In this document: positions 26,953 through 37,760 of the stretch, in pieces
How the letters are laid out: each line of letters begins with the position of its first letter
Position numbering within the stretch: position 1 is the stretch's first letter
DNA from: JADCGM01 sp943370355
GTDB taxonomy: Bacteria; Pseudomonadota; Alphaproteobacteria; Sphingomonadales; Sphingomonadaceae
DNA: 64,000 nt
Direction: 5' to 3'
Assembly (NCBI GenBank): GCA_943370355.1
Contig: CALRQP020000003.1
Span: 62,001 to 126,000 of the forward strand
The notes under the pieces: model-generated
What the model saw: only the letters and a program-made list of their open reading frames with translations
The model's database searches: none
Told to the model about the DNA's origin: nothing
Translations under genes and position numbers: made by a program

Positions 26953-27222
26953 TCACTCCTCCCCAAATTTATCTTCCACAAGCTGCACAAGTGCGGCCAG
27001 CGCGGCATCCTCACCGATCCCGCTGGCAGAAATTTCGATATCGTCGCCCGGCGCTGCAGCCAGCATCATCAGGCCCATGATCGAGGTGCCGCAGACGCTC
27101 GATCCGTCCTTCGTGACTTCGACGGCAGCATCGAACTGGCTGGCCAGCGTCACGAATTTGGCGCTGGCGCGGGCATGGAGCCCACGCTTGTTCCGGACGA
27201 GGACGGTTTGCGATACCGGCAC
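26953..27222 (-). CDS. ptsH: HPr family phosphocarrier protein
   Basis: 89 residues. H16 in NKRGLHARAS is the PEP-dependent phosphorylation site and S47 in CGTSIMGLM is the site for HPr kinase. Together with the EIIA-type protein encoded immediately upstream it forms a regulatory PTS without sugar permease genes. GTG start at 27222 abuts the stop of ptsM. Last gene of chvI-chvG-hprK-rapZ-ptsM-ptsH. Confidence 0.95.
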   Translation of the reverse strand: MPVSQTVLVRNKRGLHARASAKFVTLASQFDAAVEVTKDGSSVCGTSIMGLMMLAAAPGDDIEISASGIGEDAALAALVQLVEDKFGEE

Positions 27223-27627
27223 TCAGGCAGCCTCACCCAGAATCTTCGATGCGACCGAGATATATTTGCGGCCGGCTTCCTGCGCTGCATCGACGGCAGC
27301 AGCGACGCTGATATCGCGCCGGATGCTCGCAAGGCGGATCAGCATCGGCAGGTTGACGCCGGCGATCACTTCGATGTTGCCGCTTCCCATCAGCGAGATC
27401 GCAAGATTCGACGGTGTACCCCCGAACATGTCGGTCAGGACGACGACGCCGCGGCCCTGATCGACTTTGCGAATCGCCGCGCCGATATCAGACCGTCGCG
27501 CCTCCATATCGTCCTCGGGACCGATGCAGATTGCCTCCACGGCCGGCTGCGGCCCGACAACATGTTCCATTGCGGAGACGAATTCGGCGGCCAGCCTCCC
27601 GTGCGTCACCAACACCAAACCGATCAT
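27223..27627 (-). CDS. ptsM: PTS EIIA-Man type phosphotransfer protein
   Basis: 134 residues. H9 in LVLVTHGRLA is the phosphorylation site; VVVLTDMFGGTPSNLA is the family signature. With no EIIB/C/D genes here it acts as a regulatory phosphate acceptor, as ptsM/manX of other alphaproteobacteria. The start overlaps rapZ by 4 bp and its stop abuts ptsH. Confidence 0.92.
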   Translation of the reverse strand: MIGLVLVTHGRLAAEFVSAMEHVVGPQPAVEAICIGPEDDMEARRSDIGAAIRKVDQGRGVVVLTDMFGGTPSNLAISLMGSGNIEVIAGVNLPMLIRLASIRRDISVAAAVDAAQEAGRKYISVASKILGEAA

Positions 27628-28583
27628 GCCAGCTCGTTCTTTCGTTTGCGCGCGACTTCGAATTCGGCCGCGTCGTCGGTACCCTTCGCATGGCCGCGCA
27701 GGTCGCGGTGCACAACGGAGGGTTCGAACCCCGCCCCGCGCAGCTGCTTGGCCATCGATTCGGTCACATACACCGATCTGTGCTTCCCGCCAGTGCAGCC
27801 GAACGCCACAGTCAGATAGGATTTGCCTTCGCTCGCATAGGCCGGGAGCAGGGTCAGCAGCAGGTCGGCGATCTTGTCGAAGGCCGGCGCGAACACCGGG
27901 TCGGCAGCGACATAACGCCCGACCTCGGCATTGAGTCCGGTCAGCGGGCGAAGCTTCGCCTCCCAATGCGGATTGGCGAGAAAGCGCATGTCGAAAATCA
28001 GGTCGGCATCGCGAGGCACGCCGCGCGCAAAACCGAACGACATCAGGGTCAGCGTCAGCTTGCCATCGCCGGCCCGGGCAAACTTCTCGGTCACCGCCCG
28101 CCGGGTGTCGTGGACGCTGTTGTCGGTGGTGTCGATAACGATGTCGGCCCAGCGCCGCAGCGGCGCGAGCGCTTCGCGTTCCCGTGCGATGCCGTCGGCG
28201 GCGGGACGGTCCAGCGCCATCGGGTGCCGGCGGCGGGTTTCTGAAAACCGCCGGGTCAGCTCGCCGCCCGCGCAGTCGAGGAACAGCACTCGCGCCTCGG
28301 TATCGCCCTCCATATTGATCTGCTTGATCTGCTGGACGACATCTTCCGCGTCGAAAGCGCGAGTCCGCGTGTCGATGCCGACGGCGAGCGGACGCTCATC
28401 GCCGACTTCACGATCCTTGAGCTTGAGCAGCCGCTTGAGCAGCCGAAGCGGCATATTATCGACCGCTTCATAGCCCAGATCTTCCAGCGCCTTCAGCGCC
28501 GTCGATTTGCCCGCGCCCGACATGCCGGTGACGAGCAGGACGCGCGTCCGGTCATGGGCCGATGCAGGCGGTTTGTCGGTCAT
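27624..28583 (-). CDS. rapZ: RNase adapter / nucleotide-binding protein RapZ
   Basis: 319 residues. Walker A is VTGMSGAGKST near the N-terminus; the C-terminal half has GFARGVPRDADLIFDMRFL, the highly conserved NPHW, and VAFGCTGGKHRSV, which bind the sugar-nucleotide or RNA in E. coli RapZ. There it senses glucosamine-6-phosphate and guides RNase E to the sRNA GlmZ. No GlmZ-like RNA is visible here, and in alphaproteobacteria the role is less clear. Position within the pts operon is conserved in many proteobacteria. It overlaps hprK and ptsM by 4 bp on each side. Confidence 0.93.
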   Translation of the reverse strand: MTDKPPASAHDRTRVLLVTGMSGAGKSTALKALEDLGYEAVDNMPLRLLKRLLKLKDREVGDERPLAVGIDTRTRAFDAEDVVQQIKQINMEGDTEARVLFLDCAGGELTRRFSETRRRHPMALDRPAADGIAREREALAPLRRWADIVIDTTDNSVHDTRRAVTEKFARAGDGKLTLTLMSFGFARGVPRDADLIFDMRFLANPHWEAKLRPLTGLNAEVGRYVAADPVFAPAFDKIADLLLTLLPAYASEGKSYLTVAFGCTGGKHRSVYVTESMAKQLRGAGFEPSVVHRDLRGHAKGTDDAAEFEVARKRKNELA

Positions 28584-29023
28584 CTGGACCGCTCTTCTAC
28601 CTGCAAGCCGAACCGTCGCAAAGCCGCTTCGACCTTGATCGGTGCGGAAGCTTCGAGTGCGGCTAGAGCGACAGCCGGAACCCGATGACCGCACAGCATT
28701 TGATGGCCCGGCTCGGGCATACGATCGGGCGGCGTATCAAGGTCGACGACCAATGCCACGGCTCCCTTGGGGAGATGTTCGCACGGCACGAGACCGATCC
28801 CGCGAATCTCGATGAGTCCGGCCGTCGCTTGCGGTGCCGTCGCGACCAGCACACCCCGCTCATCCGCAAGCTCGACATAGTCGTCGGCTAGGAGAATGGC
28901 GCCGCGGTCGATGAGCCGCAGCGCGAGATCGGACTTACCTGCGCCCGAAGCCCCGGTCAGCAACACACCGCGTCCGCCAATGACGACCGCCGTCGCATGC
29001 AGCAGCTGCGACCCGACGGTCAT
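28580..29023 (-). CDS. hprK: HPr kinase/phosphorylase, short alphaproteobacterial form
   Basis: 147 residues, only the C-terminal catalytic domain. P-loop LLTGASGAGKS (K30) and ILLADDYVEL provide nucleotide and catalytic Asp functions. GLIEIRGIGLV is the HPr-K signature. Firmicute HprK is ~310 residues; alphaproteobacterial forms lack the N-terminal domain as here. It phosphorylates Ser-47 of HPr. Overlaps both chvG and rapZ by 4 bp. Confidence 0.93.
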   Translation of the reverse strand: MTVGSQLLHATAVVIGGRGVLLTGASGAGKSDLALRLIDRGAILLADDYVELADERGVLVATAPQATAGLIEIRGIGLVPCEHLPKGAVALVVDLDTPPDRMPEPGHQMLCGHRVPAVALAALEASAPIKVEAALRRFGLQVEERSR

Positions 29024-30579
29024 GCGGCCGGCAGCGTCGCCATGAAGCGCGCACCGAGGATCTGGCCGCCCTCGGTCCGGTTGCAGGCGGTAATCGTCCC
29101 GCCATGCGCCTCGGCAACCGCGCGCGCGATGGCGAGGCCAAGCCCGCTATGCTTTCCGAACTGTTCGCCGGAAGGGCGCTCGGAATAGAAGCGCTTGAAA
29201 ATATCCTCGCCGCCGTCGGGGGGAATGCCGGGGCCATCGTCATCGACGCGCAGGGTTACGGTGTCGCCGGTCCTCTGGACTGCCACAGTGACCAGCCCGC
29301 CATCGGGCGAAAAGGACACCGCATTGTCGATGATGTTGCGCGCCAGCTGCGACAAGCGGCTTTCGTCGCCGGCCAGCAAGGCTGTCCCGGCTTCCGGGCG
29401 CGCATAGGCGATACTGACCCCGCGCGGCGACGGCTGGCGCTCGATGAGCTTGACGAGCGTCGCGACCATCTGCCCGAAATCGATGACCTCGAACCGTGTC
29501 TTGGCCAGTTCGGCATCAAGACGCGACACTTCGGCGATATCGCTGATCAGCCGGTCGATGCGGTGGACATCGTCATAGACCACATCGAGCAACTGCTCCT
29601 GCAGCGCCGGATCCTTGACGCTGCGCAGTGTCTCGATCGCCGAGCGCAAGCTGGCGAGCGGGTTCTTGAGCTCATGCGCGACATCGGCGGCAAAGGCTTC
29701 GGTCGAATCCATACGCTGCCGCAGCGCCTGCGTCATGTCGCTGAGCGCGCGGGCGAGCAGGCCGATTTCGTCGCGGCGGCGCACGAAGCGCGGCACGGTG
29801 ACCTCACGGCTTCGGCCCAGTCGAACCCGGATCGCCGCAACTGACAGCCGCCGCAGCGGCCGTACGATGGTGCGGGCGAGGAAGTAGGACAGAAACAGCG
29901 ACAGGCCGAGCACACCCAGGAAAATCAGGAAGGACGACAGCCGTTCGTCGCGCACCACCCGCGTGATGTCGCGCGTGTCGACGGTGACGAGCAGGGTCAG
30001 CCCGCCGGGTCCCGGCACGCGAGCCGCAGTTGTGACGATCACCGTCCGATCCGGCGCGCGGCGCAAGACGACGGCCGGCTGGCCGGTGCGGGCCGCCGCC
30101 ATGCCTTCGGGCCACGCCTGAAGCCGGTCCAGCTCAGGCTGGATCAGCGGCGGATAGCCGGGGGCGGACCCGACGAACTCAATGGCGCGGTCGAGGATGC
30201 GCGCCGCATGCTTGCGCCACGGCTCATCGGCGGGATTGCGAAGCTCAAAGGTCGGCCCGGTCACCTGCCAGCTATCGATGACGGGCCGCCCATCCGGGCC
30301 ATAAACCCGAAGCCGCGCTCGCGTCGCCGACCCGAACCGCGCCGCGAGCGCTGCCGCATTTTCGGTATCGACGCGGAGTGCCTGCGCAAGCGCATCCGCC
30401 ATCAGCGTCGCACCCACCGTCGACTGCACGCGCCGTTCGTCGAGCAGCCGGTCGCGGAAGGAGTCGAGATAGAACACACTGCCGAACAGCATCAGCAGCG
30501 CGAACAAATTGACCGCGAGGATGCGGTAAGCGAGCGACCAGCGCCGCGACCAGCGTACCGGCCGCTCGTCGGGCGTCAT
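29020..30579 (-). CDS. chvG: ChvG-type sensor histidine kinase
   Basis: 519 residues: TM1 about 20-40, a periplasmic sensing domain 41-~250, TM2 about 250-270, HAMP, HisKA with AADVAHELKNPLASL (phosphorylated His), and HATPase with NIIDNAVSFS, DDDGPGI and GKHSGLGLAIARA. ChvG (ExoS) senses acid and envelope stress and phosphorylates ChvI. ATG 30579 overlaps no gene but is 5 bp from the chvI stop. Upstream in-frame extension to 30714 runs into chvI and is rejected. Confidence 0.92.
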   Translation of the reverse strand: MTPDERPVRWSRRWSLAYRILAVNLFALLMLFGSVFYLDSFRDRLLDERRVQSTVGATLMADALAQALRVDTENAAALAARFGSATRARLRVYGPDGRPVIDSWQVTGPTFELRNPADEPWRKHAARILDRAIEFVGSAPGYPPLIQPELDRLQAWPEGMAAARTGQPAVVLRRAPDRTVIVTTAARVPGPGGLTLLVTVDTRDITRVVRDERLSSFLIFLGVLGLSLFLSYFLARTIVRPLRRLSVAAIRVRLGRSREVTVPRFVRRRDEIGLLARALSDMTQALRQRMDSTEAFAADVAHELKNPLASLRSAIETLRSVKDPALQEQLLDVVYDDVHRIDRLISDIAEVSRLDAELAKTRFEVIDFGQMVATLVKLIERQPSPRGVSIAYARPEAGTALLAGDESRLSQLARNIIDNAVSFSPDGGLVTVAVQRTGDTVTLRVDDDGPGIPPDGGEDIFKRFYSERPSGEQFGKHSGLGLAIARAVAEAHGGTITACNRTEGGQILGARFMATLPAA

Positions 30580-30583
30580 TTCG

Positions 30584-31285
30584 CTATTCCTCGTTGAAAC
30601 GATAACCGACGCCATAAAGCGTCTCGATCGCCTTGAAATTGTCGTCGGTCGCCCGGAATTTCCGCCGCAGCCGCTTGATATGGCTGTCGATGGTCCGGTC
30701 GTCGACATAGACATCGTCCTGATAGGCGGCGTCCATGAGCTGGTCGCGCGACTTCACGAAGCCGGGGCGCTGTGCCAGCGCGTCGAGGATCAGGAATTCG
30801 GTCACCGTCAGCTGCACCTCTTGCCCGGCCCAGGTCACACGATGCCGGGCCGGATCCATCGACAGGCGGCCGCGCACGATTGCTTCGGCAGGCTTCTCCT
30901 CCGTCACAGCTTCGGCGCGGCTCGCTGCACGACGCAGTACGGCGCGGATACGGGCGATCAACAGCCGCTGACTGAACGGTTTCCCGATGTAGTCGTCAGC
31001 ACCGAGCGCAAGGCCCAACGCCTCATCGAGTTCGTCATCCTTCGAGGTCAGGAAGATGACCGGCAGCGCACTCTTTTCCCGCAACCGGCGCAAGAGCTCG
31101 GTGCCGTCCATACGCGGCATCTTGATGTCGAAAACGGCGAGATCGGGTGGATTGTCGATCAGTGCCTTGAGCGCGGTCGCGCCGTCCGAATAGACCCGCA
31201 CGACAAACCCCTCCGCCTGCAGGGCAATCGAAACCGAGGTCAGGATATTGCGGTCGTCATCGACGAGCGCGATGGTCGCGGACAT
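30584..31285 (-). CDS. chvI: ChvI-type DNA-binding response regulator
   Basis: 233 residues, OmpR/PhoB type. Receiver: DDD at 9-11, phosphoacceptor D53 in VFDIKMPRMDG, K in IGKPFSQ. The C-terminal winged HTH contains VQLTVTEFLILDAL and the highly conserved YQDDVYVDDRTIDSHIKRLR. First gene of the chv-pts operon; its neighbours up to ptsH overlap or abut. ChvI is known to control exopolysaccharide, motility and acid-response genes in rhizobia. Confidence 0.95.
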   Translation of the reverse strand: MSATIALVDDDRNILTSVSIALQAEGFVVRVYSDGATALKALIDNPPDLAVFDIKMPRMDGTELLRRLREKSALPVIFLTSKDDELDEALGLALGADDYIGKPFSQRLLIARIRAVLRRAASRAEAVTEEKPAEAIVRGRLSMDPARHRVTWAGQEVQLTVTEFLILDALAQRPGFVKSRDQLMDAAYQDDVYVDDRTIDSHIKRLRRKFRATDDNFKAIETLYGVGYRFNEE

Positions 31286-31348
31286 GCCAAGCTTTCGCGG
31301 TGGTCGGGCGACGCTGGGTAACGCAACGGCAGACGCCGCGCAAACGCC

Positions 31349-34300
31349 TCATGCAGCGCCGGGCCGCACGCGACCGGGGAATGCCACGACCTTTGCAGGA
31401 TCGAGCAACTGCTCCAACCGGCTGCCGAGTTCTTCGCGCCGGAACGGTTTGGCGAGCACGGGGGCGTCGATGCCAAGCCCGTCCGGGTCGACATAGCCGG
31501 TCACCACAAGCGCGGGGAGAGCGGGACGTCGCACCCGTGCGGCCGCGATGAGCTCGCCGCCCGTCATGCCAGGCATCAGATAATCGGTGACCAACGCATC
31601 GATATGCGTGCCGCTCTCAAGGATCGTGAGGGCTTCGCCGCCGGAGGATGCCTCGATAACCGAATAGCCGAGGTCGCTCAGCATATCGGCAGTCCCCAAC
31701 CGGACCAGCTCTTCATCGTCGACGAGCAGCAGCGTCGTTGCCGTCTCGATTTCGCGTGCCGCAACGAGTTCGGGTCGCGGCAATTCGACATTCTCGCCAT
31801 CGGCAATCGGCAGCCACATGCGGACCTGTGTTCCCTCGCCTGGTCGGCTCGCGAGATTGAGCGCGCCACCGAGCTGCGCGGCAAGCCCATGCGCCATCGA
31901 CAGCCCGAGCCCCGTGCCCTTGCCGACGCCCTTGGTCGTAAAGAATGGCTCGACGGCGCGGCGCAGCGTGTCCTCGTCCATTCCGGAGCCGGTGTCGGCA
32001 ACATCGATCCGGACATAGCCGCCCGGCATGAGTCCCGCCGGATGCTCACCCTCGACCTGTTCGGCCCCGACCGAAATGCGCAGCAGGCCACCTTCCGGCA
32101 TGGCATCACGCGCATTGACGGCGAAATTGAGCAGGGCGAGCTCAAGCTGGCCCGGGTCGACGCGCGCCGCAGGCACGGCGTCAGGCAAGTCCGTCGCGAT
32201 GGCAATTTGCGGGCCGATCGACCGGCGGATCATGTCGATCATGCCGCCGACAAGGCTGACGACATCGACGGGTCTCGGCTGCAGCAGTTGCCGCCGGCCG
32301 AACGCCAGCAACCGCTGCACCAGCGTCCGCGCCCGTTCGGCAGCGGCGAGGCTGCTGTCGATCAGCCGCGCGTCACGTGGGTTGTCGCCGTAGCGCCGCT
32401 TGAGAATGTCGAGGGTGCCGACGATCGGCGTCAGCAGATTGTTGAAATCATGCGCGACACCGCCGGTGAGTTGCCCGAGCGTCTCAAGCTTTTGCACCTC
32501 GTGCAGCTGGGCGATCGCGGCCTCCCGTTCGGCGATAGCTGCTGCGACGCGTTCCGAGAGGCTGGCGTTCAGGTCCCTGAGCGCCGTCTCGGCCGCCTTG
32601 CGTTCGGTCACGTCGGTGGTCACGCCAACCAGACCGACGACCCGGCCCTCGGCATCGCGCATCGGGGCCTTGGTCGATTGCATCACGCGCGTTGCGCCGC
32701 CCGGCGTGGTGAAGACTTCATCGACGATCTGCGCCACGCCGCTGTCCATGACGGCACGGTCGTTGGCCAGGATCGACGCGGCCTCGACGGGATCGTCGTG
32801 CCAGCTATTCTCGTTCTGACCGGCAACCACGTCCCACGGCTTGCCGATCAATGCCAGGCAGGCGGGGTTGGCATAGAGCAACCGGCTGTCGCGGTCCTTC
32901 GCGAAGATGAGGTCTGGGGTCGATTCACCGATCGCCCGGAGCAGCCGCTCGCGCTCCGCGAGTGCGGCCTGCGCTGCCTTCACTTCGGTCACATCGTTGA
33001 AGAAGAAGGTCAGCCGTTCCCCGGACGGGAAACAATGCGTCTCGGTCCACCGCCCCGTCTCGGGATTCTGGTTCTCGATCGATAGGGGCACCCTCTCGCG
33101 CATTGCCTTGCGGAAGGTCGTCTCCAGATCCGTGCCAATCAGATGCGGATAGGCTTCCCACAGATTGCGGCCGACGAGATTGCCGAGCTGCCGCTGCGAC
33201 CGGCGGTTCTGATAGACATAGGTCCAGTCCCGGTCGACGGTTGCCACCTGATCGGTCGTGCTCTCCAGCACATCGGCGAGCAGCATTTCGGTCGCCCGGC
33301 GCTGCGTCACGTCGAGCGCGACCATGATCGCCCCGCGCGGAGCCCCGTCTGCCGACCGGAGCGTCGCGGCGGTCCCGATTAGGCTGATCGTCCGGCCATC
33401 GTCGAAGACAACGTCCCAGCTTTCCTCCGCGACGGCGTCGCCGCGTGCCGCGCGTTGCAGGGGCAGGGACTCGACCTCGATCTCGACTCCGTCGCGCTTG
33501 CAGACGAAGTGCATCGGCCGATCGCCGTCGGCAGCGGTCAGCGAATGATTGCCGCTGGGCCGGATCGCCAGCATCTCCTCGGCGAAGCGGTTGCCGGTTA
33601 CGGTCCGGCACTCGGGATCATGCGCGACCCAGATTGCCGCCGGGGCCAGGTCGGAAATGGCAGCGAGTTCTCCGACTCGCGCCGCCAGTGCCGATTCGGT
33701 CTGGCGCTGGTCGGTTACATCGGTCAGGCCGCCGACGATCCGCGTCGGGTTTCCCGCAGCGTCGCGCAGGATTTCCGCGCGCACCGAGACCCAGCGCTCG
33801 GCGCGGTCCGATTCGCGGATGATGCGGTACTCGACAGCATAATGCGGCCGGCCGGCCACGGCATCGGCAATCAAAGCTTCGACACGCTGCAGATCGTCGG
33901 GGTGAATGAGCTTTTGCCAATCGGAATAGCTGGGTGGCGCGTTGCTGGTGCGGCCGTACAGCCGGAAGGTCTCCGGCGACCAGAAAGTCTCGTCGGTCGC
34001 CATGTTCCAGTCGAAGATGCCGACGCCGCCCGCCGCCTGCGCAAGCCGAACCCGCTCCTCGCTCATCCGCAACCGTTCGGCGGCGGCACGTTCCTCGGTG
34101 ATGTCAGCAATCGTGCCGGTGGCGCGTTTGGTCCGCCCGTTGGCCCCCCTGCGCGCCGCGCCGCGCGACTCGACCCAGCGTTCGCCCCCGTCGTGCGGCC
34201 GCACGCGGTACTGGATGACGAAGCTCTCGCCCTTGCGGATCAGCGCTTCGCCAGCCGCTGCAGTTCGCGCGCGATCGTCGGGATGGATCAGCGCCGCATG

Positions 34301-34813
34301 TTCCTCGGGCGTCATCAGCCGGTCTTCGGCGATGCCCATGATTTCGCGTGCCCGCGCACTCCACCAGCCCGTGCCGGCGGCAAGATCCCATTCCCAGAGC
34401 CCCAGCCGTGACGCATCGAGCGCGATGCGCAGCCGCTCCTCGCTGGCGGCCAGCTTTTCTTGCGTGCGCTTCAGATCGTCGATGTCGGTCGTCGTGCCGA
34501 CGAAGCCGCGCAGCTGGCCGCTCGACGTCCGGTCGGGCGCGGCTTCGATCCGGACCCAGGCAATCCGGCCCCCGGGATGAACCGTGCGGCAGTCGAAACG
34601 GGCGGGCTGCTTCAGCGTGACGATGTCGGCCCATTCGGCGGCGACCCGCCCGCGATCCTGCTCGTGAATCGCCTCGCGCAGCCGATCGCCCACAGGCTGA
34701 CCATCGTCGGCAATCCCGGTGATCCGGTGCCACATCGCATTGGTCTCGATAATCTGCCCACTGGGGTCGGTCCGCCAGACGCCGACCGGCGACAGATCTG
34801 AAAAATCGGTCAT
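31349..34813 (-). CDS. Multi-PAS hybrid sensor histidine kinase
   Basis: 1154 residues, soluble (no membrane segments). It contains about six PAS/PAC repeats from residue ~5 to ~750 (PAC ends seen in GTTTDIDDLKR, GTIADITEERAA, GLTDVTDQRQT, VALDVTQRRAT, FNDVTEVKAAQ and GVTTDVTERKAA). Then a HisKA domain with LTGGVAHDFNNLLTPI, a HATPase with NFAVNARDAMPEGG and GTGLGLSMAHGL, and a C-terminal receiver with DYLMPGMTGGEL. It lies between chvI and pckA, a position usually empty in related genomes. ATG 34813 starts just before the first PAS; an in-frame TTG at 34909 would add 32 residues. The signal is unknown. Confidence 0.9.
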   Translation of the reverse strand: MTDFSDLSPVGVWRTDPSGQIIETNAMWHRITGIADDGQPVGDRLREAIHEQDRGRVAAEWADIVTLKQPARFDCRTVHPGGRIAWVRIEAAPDRTSSGQLRGFVGTTTDIDDLKRTQEKLAASEERLRIALDASRLGLWEWDLAAGTGWWSARAREIMGIAEDRLMTPEEHAALIHPDDRARTAAAGEALIRKGESFVIQYRVRPHDGGERWVESRGAARRGANGRTKRATGTIADITEERAAAERLRMSEERVRLAQAAGGVGIFDWNMATDETFWSPETFRLYGRTSNAPPSYSDWQKLIHPDDLQRVEALIADAVAGRPHYAVEYRIIRESDRAERWVSVRAEILRDAAGNPTRIVGGLTDVTDQRQTESALAARVGELAAISDLAPAAIWVAHDPECRTVTGNRFAEEMLAIRPSGNHSLTAADGDRPMHFVCKRDGVEIEVESLPLQRAARGDAVAEESWDVVFDDGRTISLIGTAATLRSADGAPRGAIMVALDVTQRRATEMLLADVLESTTDQVATVDRDWTYVYQNRRSQRQLGNLVGRNLWEAYPHLIGTDLETTFRKAMRERVPLSIENQNPETGRWTETHCFPSGERLTFFFNDVTEVKAAQAALAERERLLRAIGESTPDLIFAKDRDSRLLYANPACLALIGKPWDVVAGQNENSWHDDPVEAASILANDRAVMDSGVAQIVDEVFTTPGGATRVMQSTKAPMRDAEGRVVGLVGVTTDVTERKAAETALRDLNASLSERVAAAIAEREAAIAQLHEVQKLETLGQLTGGVAHDFNNLLTPIVGTLDILKRRYGDNPRDARLIDSSLAAAERARTLVQRLLAFGRRQLLQPRPVDVVSLVGGMIDMIRRSIGPQIAIATDLPDAVPAARVDPGQLELALLNFAVNARDAMPEGGLLRISVGAEQVEGEHPAGLMPGGYVRIDVADTGSGMDEDTLRRAVEPFFTTKGVGKGTGLGLSMAHGLAAQLGGALNLASRPGEGTQVRMWLPIADGENVELPRPELVAAREIETATTLLLVDDEELVRLGTADMLSDLGYSVIEASSGGEALTILESGTHIDALVTDYLMPGMTGGELIAAARVRRPALPALVVTGYVDPDGLGIDAPVLAKPFRREELGSRLEQLLDPAKVVAFPGRVRPGAA

Positions 34814-35080
34814 CCCCACCGGATCGCGCGGCGACAAGGGTTCGACAGCGCGGTCGCCATCGGAGCTGCTGCGAGTTGACCTGCCAGTAAGACGGCCGAA
34901 TATCCCCAAAAAACGCCCATTCCCACTCGCGCGCCCCCACGCTTGTCATGTCCATAGCGTGGCTGTCCCGTGCTGAACAGACGCGAGCGCGCTTTGACGA
35001 TAGGCCTGCAATTGTCTATGCGCCCGGCCAACAGTTCGGCGCGTCAATTGCGCCGCATTTTCCGTTACGGGGAGAATCAT

Positions 35081-36679
<1,599 letters not shown>

Positions 36680-36702
36680 CCGCTGTTGCCTTGAACGCCA
36701 TT

Positions 36703-36745
36703 GGGGCGCGTCGGCGGCAAGCCGGCGCGCCCCTTTGCTTTGTCT
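36703..36745 (+). terminator. Rho-independent terminator of pckA
   Basis: GGGGCGCG (36703-36710) and CGCGCCCC (36726-36733) pair, continued by inner CGGC/GCCG pairs around GGCAA, followed by TTTGCTTTGT. A strong stem and T-rich tail starting 24 bases after the stop. Confidence 0.75.
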
Positions 36746-36760
36746 GGATGGAATGAACCG

Positions 36761-37237
36761 ATGACCGATCACAAACCGCGATTGTTTGAGAGTGATGGCG
36801 ACATCCGCCGAACCGGCGAGGGGCTGCTCAGTCGTACGCTACCCCGCGCCGAATGGACCCATGAGGCGCATCTCGCCTCCTGCCTGTGGCTGCTGCGCGA
36901 CCGCACCGACATCGCGCCCGAACGTGACCTGCCGGACATCATCCGTGGCTACAATGCGAGCGTCGGCGGGGTGAACAGCGACACGGAAGGCTATCATGAG
37001 ACGATCACCCAAGCATATATCCGGCTGATCCGCGCGTGGCTGCGAGACAATGACAACGGCAATCCGCTCGTCGAGCGCGTCAACGCGATGCTCGCATCAC
37101 CGCTCGGCCACCGCGCCGTTCTGCTGAACCACTGGTCAAAGGACCGCCTCTTCTCGGTCGAAGCCCGCCGCAATTGGGTCGAACCGGATGTGAAACCGCT
37201 CGATGCTGGCATCGAGCGCCCTCAGCCTGTATCCTGA
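36761..37237 (+). CDS. Conserved hypothetical protein, 158 aa
   Basis: A soluble protein with no signal peptide. The sequence is largely helical: TGEGLLSRTLPRAEWTHEAH, ASCLWLLRDRTD, HETITQAYIRLIRAWLRDND. The His-rich helical pattern (WTHEAHL, YHET, NHW) could bind metal, but I do not recognise the family. ATG 36761 follows the pckA terminator; the J-domain gene starts 4 bp after its stop, so both are co-transcribed. Confidence 0.7.
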   Translation: MTDHKPRLFESDGDIRRTGEGLLSRTLPRAEWTHEAHLASCLWLLRDRTDIAPERDLPDIIRGYNASVGGVNSDTEGYHETITQAYIRLIRAWLRDNDNGNPLVERVNAMLASPLGHRAVLLNHWSKDRLFSVEARRNWVEPDVKPLDAGIERPQPVS

Positions 37238-37241
37238 CCGG

Positions 37242-37760
37242 ATGACCAAATTTTCGCGGAACATGGACTGGGGATTCCCGCGCTGGCGCGCCTATGGCAG
37301 CGGCAGTGCGGCACAGGCACAGCGCCATTGCGACCGGCATGGCTGCGACGGTGTCGGCGACCGGCCCGCGCCTAAGGCGCCCAACTCTCCCGAGCGCTGG
37401 TATTTCTGCGAAAAGCATGCCGCCGAGTATAACAGCGGCTGGGACTATTTCGCCGGCCTCAGCAAGGAAGAGGCTGCGGCGCGCGAACAGGCCGAGTCGG
37501 GCGAAACCAAATTCCGCCGCGCCGAACATTGGGGCTGGGGCGAAGGCGACGGCACCCGCAGCCGCGCCGAGATGGACGCGCTGCGCGTGCTCGAACTGGA
37601 GATGGATGCGGACGAGGCGGCCGTGAAGGCCGCGCATCGCCGCCTCGCCAAAATCTGGCACCCCGACGCCAACCCCGGCAACAAGGAAGCCGCATCGCGG
37701 TTTCACGCGGTGCAGGCCGCCTATGAGGTGCTTGTCCGCGCCGCGGACGCCAAACGCTAG
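37242..37760 (+). CDS. J domain-containing protein with N-terminal Cys/His cluster
   Basis: 172 residues. The C-terminal ~70 residues are a J domain: DALRVLELEMDADEAAVKAA, then AKIWHPDANPGNKEA with the HPD motif intact, ending AAYEVLVRA. The N-terminal part has C30-x4-C35 and C56-x2-H59 that may hold zinc (H29, H33 are extra candidates). It would recruit and stimulate a DnaK-type chaperone for an unknown client. Its TAG shares CTAG with the convergent transferase gene's stop. Confidence 0.85.
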   Translation: MTKFSRNMDWGFPRWRAYGSGSAAQAQRHCDRHGCDGVGDRPAPKAPNSPERWYFCEKHAAEYNSGWDYFAGLSKEEAAAREQAESGETKFRRAEHWGWGEGDGTRSRAEMDALRVLELEMDADEAAVKAAHRRLAKIWHPDANPGNKEAASRFHAVQAAYEVLVRAADAKR

